Shown here: positions 8,120-14,955 of the stretch, piece by piece
How the letters are laid out: every line of letters begins with the position of its first letter
How positions within the stretch are numbered: the first letter of the stretch is position 1
DNA from: Butyrivibrio sp. VCD2006
GTDB lineage: Bacteria > Bacillota > Clostridia > Lachnospirales > Lachnospiraceae
Reading direction: 5' to 3'
Length of the DNA stretch: 64,000 bases
Assembly (NCBI RefSeq): GCF_000423925.1
Contig: NZ_AUIX01000009.1
Location: forward strand, 124,001-188,000
The notes under the pieces: model-generated
The model's database searches: none
Told to the model about the DNA's origin: nothing
What the model saw: the letters and a program-made list of their open reading frames with translations, nothing else
Made by a program: the position numbers and the translations under genes

Positions 8120-8346
8120 ATAAAATAAAAAAATATTTATTTCTTATTGGATTATGCATTTATTTTTTCGGAAATAGTAAGGAAGTCATTGCCAAAACAC
8201 CTAATGTAAATACAATAATTGAAGATTCTATCAAAAGAGCAAAAGATATAGTAACTAAAACTAGGAGATATCATGGAAAAAGACAACATAGAAGATGGGA
8301 TAACCTAAATAATAAATGGATTGATCCTCAATGGATTGATGACTAA
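8116..8346 (+). CDS. Small secreted Arg/Trp-rich peptide, third gene of the BlaI-M56 operon
   Basis: 76 residues. The start ATGA overlaps the M56 stop by 4 bases, so translation is coupled. A signal sequence (NKIKKYLFLIGLCIYFFG, cleavage after VIA) is followed by about 50 mature residues. The mature tail is basic then aromatic: RRYHGKRQHRRWDN followed by NKWIDPQWIDD, with four tryptophans counting both parts. There are no cysteines. Nothing is known to me of its function. The coupling implies it acts with the sensor, as an outside ligand-binding or signal peptide, as a cell-wall-binding factor or as the regulated output. Confidence 0.75.
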   Translation: MNKIKKYLFLIGLCIYFFGNSKEVIAKTPNVNTIIEDSIKRAKDIVTKTRRYHGKRQHRRWDNLNNKWIDPQWIDD

Positions 8347-8456
8347 CCATAGTAATTATCTGTGTCAATACTAATATCATAGCAAGCGGAATGCAGCAGA
8401 TGACATTACGTTGCAAAACTTTGAGAAATTTTCGTAAACAATATCGCACCAAGTCT

Positions 8457-8466
8457 TTGCTATATT
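8457..8466 (+). promoter_or_regulatory. Extended -10 promoter for the two-module BspA-like gene
   Basis: TTGCTATATT reads as an extended -10 (TG-N-TATATT) about 30 bases before the gene start. The same TTGC-TATA arrangement precedes the TIR gene. No good -35 is present. The rest of 8347-8496 shows no gene. Confidence 0.4.
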
Positions 8467-8496
8467 TCATGGTAACATCAAAGGAGAAGAACACAA

Positions 8497-9810
8497 ATGA
8501 AAAAGCTTATACTTGCGCTGTTTGCCGCATCCGGAATTGCAGCTGCATTTAACATGTATTCCATAAAAGCATCTGCCGAACGGTTATACCCATCCGGTGA
8601 AGAAATATCTTATAACAAACTTAAGGTAGGGGATGTATTTTATGAAGATGTTGAAGATAGCGAACCATTAATTTACAGAGTTGTAAAAACAGCAACAAAG
8701 AAAAAGCCGGGAATTGAGATAGAAGTTGCAGGCATTAATCAAAACTATGATTGGTCGCAGAAGAATCCAAAGTATTTTGACCGCAATAATATATCCATTA
8801 ATATTGATTACGAGTCAATGGAAGAATATGCACCCTATACTATCATTGGTATCGCAGATAATGCCTTTAAGGATGATAAAACAATTTGCGGTTTTGACAC
8901 CAGTCTTACTCATATCAGATATGTCGGGAAAAGTGCTTTTGAGGGTTGTACTAATCTTCGCCGTTTTGATTCTTATAAATATCTTACAACCTTCAGGGAT
9001 AGAGCCTTCTATGGGTGTGAACAATTAAATAAATTTTATTTGAACAGCAACACCCTAAAGAAAATTGGCTCAGATGCGCTAAATAATACCAGTTCAATTA
9101 TAAGGGTCGATACCTATGGCATGAGCACAAAAGAAGCTTCCAAAATTAATAAGCTTTTCAAAAAAGCCGGTGCCAAGAAGGTTTACTTCTCTATGGACGA
9201 TCCCAAAAAGGAAAACAAAAAGACTAAGATTCCGGATGAATCCGATGCCATGATAAAGCTTTCTAAGGGTGAGACCTTTACAGCAGGTGAATTTTCCTAC
9301 AGAGTTGTAAAGCCCGCAACCAAAAAGCATCGCGGAGAAGTTGAAATCACTGGGTTTAGTCCTTCTGCCACGACATTTGAACTGGAACACATTGATCCCT
9401 GGCCATACGTCGATCATATTGGTTATGAGCGATATGACATAGTAGGAGTTGCTGCCAATGCATTTAAAGACAATCAGACTATTACATACGCCATGTTTGC
9501 TGATTGTAACATCAGATATATAGGAAAAAGTGCATTCGAAGGCTGCTCGCAGCTTAAGGATGTTTCCTTTGCAAGAACCAAGGAACTTAAGTCCATTAAG
9601 GAGAAAGCCTTCTATGGCTGCACATCTCTAAATAATATTTGGATAGAAGCAAACAAATTAAATCATATCGGCAAGGAAGCCTTTGGAAATATCCAGCAAA
9701 AAGCAAAGGTTACTATCCAGAATATGAGCGATAAACAGTTTTCAAAGCTAAAGCAGCTCATTAAAAAAGCTGGTGTAAAAAAAGCAAAATTTCAGAGAAA
9801 AACAAAGTAA
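8497..9810 (+). CDS. Secreted BspA-like leucine-rich repeat protein (two modules)
   Basis: 437 residues. The signal peptide (MKKLILALFAASGIAAAF through KASA) is followed by module 1, with YNKLKVGDVFYED and PLIYRVVK, LRR_5 units YVGKSAFEGCTNL and FRDRAFYGCEQL, and a lysine-rich cap KLFKKAGAKKVYFS. Module 2 (from about residue 250) repeats the order: SYRVVKPATKK, YIGKSAFEGCSQL, IKEKAFYGCTSL and a cap with LIKKAGVKKAKFQRK. The gene at 5360-6064 is a one-module relative about 45-50% alike by eye. GGAGAAGAACAC gives the ribosome site. It is a likely cell-surface recognition or adhesion protein. Confidence 0.87.
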   Translation: MKKLILALFAASGIAAAFNMYSIKASAERLYPSGEEISYNKLKVGDVFYEDVEDSEPLIYRVVKTATKKKPGIEIEVAGINQNYDWSQKNPKYFDRNNISINIDYESMEEYAPYTIIGIADNAFKDDKTICGFDTSLTHIRYVGKSAFEGCTNLRRFDSYKYLTTFRDRAFYGCEQLNKFYLNSNTLKKIGSDALNNTSSIIRVDTYGMSTKEASKINKLFKKAGAKKVYFSMDDPKKENKKTKIPDESDAMIKLSKGETFTAGEFSYRVVKPATKKHRGEVEITGFSPSATTFELEHIDPWPYVDHIGYERYDIVGVAANAFKDNQTITYAMFADCNIRYIGKSAFEGCSQLKDVSFARTKELKSIKEKAFYGCTSLNNIWIEANKLNHIGKEAFGNIQQKAKVTIQNMSDKQFSKLKQLIKKAGVKKAKFQRKTK

Positions 9811-9815
9811 TTACT

Positions 9816-9858
9816 TTTGGGGCTGTCGCACTAATGCGACAGCCCCCAATACTTTTTC
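9816..9858 (+). terminator. Strong terminator after the two-module BspA-like gene
   Basis: Stem TTGGGGGCTGTCGCA-like, with TTTTGGGGCTGTCGCA (9816-9831) pairing to TGCGACAGCCCCCAA (9835-9849), followed by TACTTTTT. The right arm also marks the point where the truncated hydrolase gene on the other strand stops making sense. Confidence 0.88.
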
Positions 9859-10117
9859 CTATAAAAATATCATCACTGTAATCTTCAAAAGAAATATTGC
9901 CAAGGACTTCTTTTATCTGAGAAGCGGCTGTTTCAAAAGCCTCCTGCATCTTGATCGTATTGTTCATAATCTCACGAGCTTTATGAGGAAATTTGTAATT
10001 AACCTCGATTATTTCATAACTATTTTCACGGGCGATTCTCTTTGAAAAATAAAGAAGCGGCTTATCGCTGTGATAGCCCATACCCGGGAAAATGACTGCA
10101 AGCTTTTTGTTGTTCAT
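9850..10117 (-). pseudogene. Alpha/beta-hydrolase fragment, truncated at its 3' end
   Basis: On the minus strand a frame begins MNNKKLAVIFPGMGYHSDKP, a usual opening of a small alpha/beta-hydrolase. It runs about 90 residues to IFIGKSIG, the nucleophile-elbow region (G-x-S-x-G). There it enters the terminator hairpin of the neighbouring gene and continues as meaningless CRISATAPK until a distant stop. At least half of the usual protein (the acid and His residues) is missing. This fits a deletion that joined the hairpin to the middle of an older hydrolase gene. The start ATG at 10117-10115 is chosen over a TTG at 10129. Confidence 0.72.
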
Positions 10118-10222
10118 GTGTGCTTCCAAATATTAACAAATGAATCAATAGCAAAACCAATAACGATTAGGTTTTGTTTTCGAAAAAATGATATCATATT
10201 TATGGTACAGAAAACAAAAGAA

Positions 10223-10278
10223 ATGGAGGCTTTTCATATGTAGTTCATATGAAAACAGTATTATGCTTGAGAGGATAA
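10223..10278 (+). promoter_or_regulatory. Leader of the MATE gene with start-stop codons
   Basis: A strong GGAGG (10225-10229) is correctly spaced to an ATG at 10238 that is followed at once by TAG. TTCATATG is repeated at 10233 and 10244. The second ATG opens a 9-codon frame (10249-10278) overlapping the MATE start at 10263 in another frame. The main gene has no good ribosome site of its own. This may be a translation-coupling leader or a damaged start region. Confidence 0.4.
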
Positions 10279-11681
10279 TAGAACCAAGAGAATATTTACC
10301 GGATGACCGCAAACGCTTTAGCAATGCTGCTTTAAAGTCGATGATCATACCGCTCCTTATAGAGCAACTTCTGCAGATGGTGGTAGGACTTGCAGATACC
10401 ATGATGGTCAGCTATGCAGGTGAAGCCGTGGTTGCCGGTGTAGGGCTTGATACCATGGTATACACCATTTTCATATATCTGTTTACAGCCATCTCCGCAG
10501 GGGGATCGGTAGTTGTATCTCAATACATAGGAAGTAAGGAAAAGGATAATGCAGATTTATCAGCTTCTCAGATATTCTTTATAGGCGGGGCGCTTTCTTT
10601 GCTATGTATGGTGATTATGCTTTTTTTCGGATCATCCCTTCTTCAGATAATGTATCCTAAGGCAGAGGCAGATACACTGGCAGCCTGCAAGATATACATG
10701 TGGATAGTGGCCTGGTCTTTTCCTGCGAATGCTGTTTATAATGCCGGGGCCGCAGTTTTTCGTGCAATGGGACAGACCAGAGTGACCATGTGGGTTTCAT
10801 TTGTAGCTAATCTTGTAAATGTTGTGGGAAATGCGATAGGAATCTTTGTACTTAAAGCCGGTGCCGCCGGAGTTGCATGGCCGACTACGATTTCATGGTA
10901 TGTGGCAGCAGCTATTATGACAGCGCTGTGTATTGAGACAAGAGCTTCTGATGAACTTCTTGGAAAAATTAAAGCATTAAGTAATCCCAGAATCAGTATA
11001 AAGATTCGGGATTCACTTCGCCTTGATGCTCCCATGGCAGGTCGCATATTAGGTGTGGCTATTCCGAACTCAATAGAAAACACCCTTTTTCAGGCTGCTA
11101 AGGTTGTTCTTGGTATGCTTACAGCAACCTTTGGAACCACGCAGATAGCAGCAAATACCACAGGACAGACATTCTGGTCACTGGCTGCATGCATGGGCAT
11201 GTCAATGGGAACGGTGTTCATTACAGTAGTCGGACAGTGCGTAGGAGCAGGTGACTATGAAGCTGCAAAATGGAATATAAAAAAGCTCACGAGGCTGTCG
11301 CTCTTACTAGCGCTCATCTGGAATGTGATGGTAATGGCGCTTACTCCGATTTTGCTTACTTTATATAATCTTTCCGATGAAACTAAGCGCCTGATACTGA
11401 TAATAGTTGCGATACACAATCTGTTTTCTGCGCTGGTCCAACCTTTTTCCGGACCTCTTTCATCCGGCCTTCGAGCAGCAGGGGACGTGAAATTTACGAT
11501 GTGGGCATCTATCTTTGCCACAGTTGTATGCAGGACGGCTCTGTCATTCATCCTTGCTTTGTGGATGGGAATGGGTGTCATAGGAATAGCCCTTGCTATG
11601 GTACTTGACTGGTGCATAAAGGCGGCACTTGATATATGGCGCTTCAGAAGTGGGAAATGGAAAGACCGGAAGATAATATGA
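10263..11681 (+). CDS. MATE family efflux transporter
   Basis: About 472 residues with 12 predicted membrane helices in two six-helix halves. The order is typical: LIEQLLQMVVGLADTMMVSYAGE at the front, GSVVVSQYIGSKEKDNA, AVFRAMGQTR in half one, then IPNSIENTLFQAAKV and QCVGAGDYEAAKW in half two. MATE proteins export cationic drugs or metabolites using sodium or proton gradients. The ATG at 10188 would add 25 odd residues upstream of the only good ribosome site, so ATG 10263 is preferred though its own site is poor. No regulator is adjacent. Confidence 0.9.
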   Translation: MLERIIEPREYLPDDRKRFSNAALKSMIIPLLIEQLLQMVVGLADTMMVSYAGEAVVAGVGLDTMVYTIFIYLFTAISAGGSVVVSQYIGSKEKDNADLSASQIFFIGGALSLLCMVIMLFFGSSLLQIMYPKAEADTLAACKIYMWIVAWSFPANAVYNAGAAVFRAMGQTRVTMWVSFVANLVNVVGNAIGIFVLKAGAAGVAWPTTISWYVAAAIMTALCIETRASDELLGKIKALSNPRISIKIRDSLRLDAPMAGRILGVAIPNSIENTLFQAAKVVLGMLTATFGTTQIAANTTGQTFWSLAACMGMSMGTVFITVVGQCVGAGDYEAAKWNIKKLTRLSLLLALIWNVMVMALTPILLTLYNLSDETKRLILIIVAIHNLFSALVQPFSGPLSSGLRAAGDVKFTMWASIFATVVCRTALSFILALWMGMGVIGIALAMVLDWCIKAALDIWRFRSGKWKDRKII

Positions 11682-11818
11682 TCCTAGTAATAGGAAAAAA
11701 TGCTCCCCTAAGGATGCGCGCTCTCATTGCGCCATATAGCTTTTTGTAGTATTATAAGGGGGTTACTTGCTGTGATAATTTACAGTAGTGAAGTGCTATA
11801 TGCACTAAAGGAGGAATT
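11682..11818 (+). promoter_or_regulatory. Intergenic region before the ABC importer operon
   Basis: Contains a weak GCGC/GCGC hairpin followed by CTTTTTG (11715-11747), a likely terminator for the MATE gene. A small hairpin AGTGC/GCACT (11792-11806) sits just before the strong AAAGGAGG ribosome site. There is no room for, and no sign of, a T-box or other long riboswitch. Confidence 0.4.
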
Positions 11819-13012
11819 ATGAAAAAAAAGATGCTGGCAGCTATTATGGCTGCAACAATGATGGCAATGACAGTTGCTGGTTGCGGAGATAACCGCAAGA
11901 CAGCAGACGACGCTCAGGAGGCGCAGAGCACAGAAGCTGTAGCTGAGAGCTCAGAGACAGCAGATGAAGCTACAGAAGAGACTTCTGAAGCAGAAGAAGT
12001 AGTTGAAGAGGCAGAAGAAGCTGAAGAAGCTACAGAGGAGACTTCCGAGGAAACAACAGAGACTGAGGAAACAACAGAGACTGAGGAAGCTGCAGATGAA
12101 TATGTAATTGGTATTTCACAGTTCGCTGAGCATGGTTCACTTGATAACTGCCGTGAAGGATTTCTTCAGGGACTTGCAAACGAAGGAATCGTAGAGGGCG
12201 AGAACCTCACAGTTCACTTCCAGAACGCACAGGCAGATACAGGTACAGCAAGCCAGATATCTGACGCTTTTGTAGCTGATGGTGTTGACCTTATATGCGG
12301 TATTGCTACACCCAGTGCTATGAGTGCTTACAATTCAGCACTTGGAACTACAGTACCTGTTATTTATTCAGCAGTTTCAGATCCGGTTGCAGCTGAGCTT
12401 GCAAAAGAGGATGGAACACCTGTTGGCAATATCACAGGAACATCTGATGCTCTTGCTGTTACTGAGCAGCTTGAGATGATCAGAAAGATGCTTCCTGATG
12501 CTAAGAAGATTGGTATCCTTTATACAACCAGTGAAACCAATTCGGAGAGTACAATCGCTCAGTACAAGGAGCATGCTTCAGAATATGGTTTTGAGATCGT
12601 TGACAGCGGAATCAATACACTTGCTGATCTTGATATGGCTGCAGCAGATCTTGTAACAAAGGTTGACTGCATCAATAACTTAACTGACAACACTGTTGTT
12701 TCAGGCCTTAAGACAGTTCTTAGTTATGCAAACGAGCAGAAGATTCCGGTATTCGGTTCTGAGGTTGAGCAGGTTAAGGTTGGATGCGTAGCTGCAATGG
12801 GACTTGATTATGTAAAGCTTGGTATCCAGACCGGTGAGATGGCAGCGAAGGTTCTTAAGGGTGAGAGCGAAGCTTCAGAGATGCCTTTTGAGGTAATCAG
12901 CGAGCCCAGTCTTTATGTTAACACCAAGGCAGCTGAACAGATCGAGATGACTCTTGATGATGAATTGGTTTCAACAGCAGCTGAAATTTTTGACAGCATC
13001 GCTGCAAATTAA
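11819..13012 (+). CDS. ABC transporter substrate-binding lipoprotein (TrpX/COG2984-like)
   Basis: 397 residues. The lipoprotein signal MKKKMLAAIMAATMMAMTV with lipobox VAGC anchors it outside. Residues about 25-97 are a low-complexity linker rich in Glu, Thr and Ala, with tandem ETTETEE-type repeats. The binding domain follows (YVIGISQFAEHGSLDNCREGF through CGIATPSAMSAYNSAL, VPVIYSAVSDPVAA and the KIGILYTTSETNS hinge). This family pairs with the permease and ATPase just downstream, and in Firmicutes several relatives take up aromatic amino acids. The actual substrate is inferred, not shown. The linker is unusually long for the family. Confidence 0.88.
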   Translation: MKKKMLAAIMAATMMAMTVAGCGDNRKTADDAQEAQSTEAVAESSETADEATEETSEAEEVVEEAEEAEEATEETSEETTETEETTETEEAADEYVIGISQFAEHGSLDNCREGFLQGLANEGIVEGENLTVHFQNAQADTGTASQISDAFVADGVDLICGIATPSAMSAYNSALGTTVPVIYSAVSDPVAAELAKEDGTPVGNITGTSDALAVTEQLEMIRKMLPDAKKIGILYTTSETNSESTIAQYKEHASEYGFEIVDSGINTLADLDMAAADLVTKVDCINNLTDNTVVSGLKTVLSYANEQKIPVFGSEVEQVKVGCVAAMGLDYVKLGIQTGEMAAKVLKGESEASEMPFEVISEPSLYVNTKAAEQIEMTLDDELVSTAAEIFDSIAAN

Positions 13013-13085
13013 ACTGTTCTAATTTTGGCATTTTTCAAGCTGATATAAAAGAAAGCAAAGCATTCAAGAGAAGATAAAAAAAGAA

Positions 13086-13129
13086 AGCCTTCCCCCTCTG
13101 GGGGAAGGTGCCCGAAGGGCGGATGAGGG
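13086..13129 (+). repeat. Palindromic repeat element inside the ABC operon (copy 1)
   Basis: Two adjoining hairpins, CCTTCCCCC/GGGGGAAGG and GCCC-GAA-GGGC, then GGATGAGGG. Related copies are at 46362-46406, 50805-50856 and 61871-61972. The terminal GAGGG lies four bases before the permease ATG and is the only ribosome-site-like sequence for it. Confidence 0.85.
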
Positions 13130-13133
13130 TACT

Positions 13134-14018
13134 ATGGCGCTAATAGTAAGTGTACTGGAGCAGGGATTGTGTTATGCGATCATGGCTCTTGGAATGTATA
13201 TAACATATAAAATACTGGATTTTCCTGACATGACAGTTGACGGAGGCTTTCCCTTCGGAATCTGTCTTGCAGTAGTTATGATCAGGGCTGGAGTAATGCC
13301 AATCCTTACTTTGCCCATTTGCTTTGCGGCAGGGTGTCTTATCGGAGTATGTACCGGTATCATACATGTGGTGTTTAAGGTAAGAGATCTTCTTGCCGGC
13401 ATCATTATGATGACCGGTCTTTACTCTGTAAATCTTCGTATCGCGGGTAAAGCTAATCTGCCGATGTACGATTATTACACTATTTTTGATAATAAGCTTG
13501 TGAACGGAATATTTGAGTCTGTACCGGGCCTTGCAAAATTTCAGTCGGTAATAATCCTTCTTGTAATAACTGTTATTGTTAAGTTTATACTGGACTGGTA
13601 TTTGAAGACCAGATCCGGGCTTATGCTTCAGGCAGTAGGAGACAACGATGTACTGGTAACATCCATGGGCGTTGACAGAGGCAAGGTCAGAATTATCGGA
13701 CTTGCTATAGCAAATGGCCTGGTTGCACTTTCAGGCTCTATATATGCCCAGCAGCAGAGATATTTTGATGTGTCTATGGGAACCGGTACTGCGGTAATAG
13801 GACTTGCGAGTGTAATTATTGGAACTGCCCTTCTTAAGAAGTTTTCATTTTTTAAAGTTACAACAAGTGTTGTGATCGGAGCGATTGTATATAAGGCATG
13901 CGTTGCCATAGCGATTAAGTGCGGCCTGCAGTCGACAGACTTAAAGCTCATCACAGCTGTTCTGTTCCTGGTTATTCTTATTATTACCAGAGACAGAAAG
14001 CGGAAAGTAGAGGCATGA
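13134..14018 (+). CDS. ABC transporter permease (TrpY/COG4120-like)
   Basis: 294 residues with about eight hydrophobic segments, resembling the branched-chain/COG4120 permease class. It has an N-terminal LEQGLCYAIMALGMYITYKIL, the DFPDMTVDGGFPFGICLA segment highly typical of this class, and a C-terminal GLASVIIGTALLKK segment. The EAA-like cytoplasmic loop for the ATPase is around GDNDVLVTSMGVDRGKVRIIGLA. The ATG lies four bases after a repeat element whose end (GAGGG) supplies the ribosome site. One base separates its stop from the ATPase start, so these two are tightly coupled. Membrane channel for the binding protein at 11819. Confidence 0.9.
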   Translation: MALIVSVLEQGLCYAIMALGMYITYKILDFPDMTVDGGFPFGICLAVVMIRAGVMPILTLPICFAAGCLIGVCTGIIHVVFKVRDLLAGIIMMTGLYSVNLRIAGKANLPMYDYYTIFDNKLVNGIFESVPGLAKFQSVIILLVITVIVKFILDWYLKTRSGLMLQAVGDNDVLVTSMGVDRGKVRIIGLAIANGLVALSGSIYAQQQRYFDVSMGTGTAVIGLASVIIGTALLKKFSFFKVTTSVVIGAIVYKACVAIAIKCGLQSTDLKLITAVLFLVILIITRDRKRKVEA

Positions 14019-14019
14019 T

Positions 14020-14793
14020 ATGCTGGAACTGAAATCTATTTATAAAAACTACAATCCCGGCAGTGTCAATGAGATGGTACTATTTGATGACTTTAACCTG
14101 ACAGTTCCGGACGGACAGTTTGTGGCAGTTGTGGGAAGTAATGGCTCGGGAAAGACTTCAATGCTTAATATCATCTGCGGTTCTATTCAGGCGGACAGAG
14201 GAGAGGTGCTTGTTAACGGTGTTAACATTGCCAATGAGCGTGACTATCAGAGACACAGAACTATTGGAAGAGTTTACCAGGATCCATCTAAGGGTACCTG
14301 CCCTTCAATGAACATACTTGAGAATATGTCAATCGCAGATAACAAGGGCAAGATTTACGGATTGCAAGCCGGTGTTAATCATAAGAGGAAGGACTACTAC
14401 AGGGAACTTTTAAAAGGCTTGGGACTTGGACTTGAGGATAAGCTGTACACTAAGGTTGGTTCACTTTCAGGCGGACAGAGACAGGCAGTTGCTCTTCTCA
14501 TGAGTACTATGACACCTTTGGAGTTTCTTATTCTTGATGAGCATACCGCGGCGCTTGACCCTAAAACAGCCGATATAATTATGGAACTTACGGAGAAAAT
14601 CGTTAGGGAGAAGAAGGTGACTACCATCATGGTTACACATAATCTCCGTTATGCTACTCAGTATGGCGACAGACTTTTGATGCTTCATGAAGGTTCTGTT
14701 ATACTTGATAAGTCAGGAGAAGAGAAAAAGAAGATGAATCCTGATCAGATCATGCATCTGTTTAATGAGATAAGTGTTGAGTGCGGTAATTAA
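14020..14793 (+). CDS. ABC transporter ATP-binding protein (TrpZ/COG1101-like)
   Basis: 257 residues. Walker A is VGSNGSGKTS (about residue 38), the signature is LSGGQRQAVALLM and Walker B is FLILDEHTAALDPKT. The His switch is in MVTHNLRYA. The DEHTAALD variant is characteristic of the COG1101 ATPases that work with COG4120 permeases and COG2984 binding proteins. It completes an importer of bound substrate into the cytosol. A terminator follows at 14839. Confidence 0.93.
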   Translation: MLELKSIYKNYNPGSVNEMVLFDDFNLTVPDGQFVAVVGSNGSGKTSMLNIICGSIQADRGEVLVNGVNIANERDYQRHRTIGRVYQDPSKGTCPSMNILENMSIADNKGKIYGLQAGVNHKRKDYYRELLKGLGLGLEDKLYTKVGSLSGGQRQAVALLMSTMTPLEFLILDEHTAALDPKTADIIMELTEKIVREKKVTTIMVTHNLRYATQYGDRLLMLHEGSVILDKSGEEKKKMNPDQIMHLFNEISVECGN

Positions 14794-14838
14794 TACCTGC
14801 TTTTACCTGAATTGATAGATCATATTGATTGTATTATT

Positions 14839-14878
14839 GGCGGATTTGGATAGCTTACATGCTTCTAATCCGCCTTTT
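14839..14878 (+). terminator. Terminator of the ABC importer operon
   Basis: GGCGGATT (14839-14846) pairs with AATCCGCC (14867-14874), followed by TTTT. The loop is 20 bases. Confidence 0.75.
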
Positions 14879-14955
14879 ATATTGATTGAATGGTAAATAT
14901 CAGTATGTTAGAATTTTCACAGAGGGGAACTATAAAAAGTTTAGGGGAGAAAAAT

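Noticed and set aside
11682..11818. T-box or other riboswitch for the ABC importer
   Set aside because: Only 137 bases, with no T-box sequence or long structured leader.
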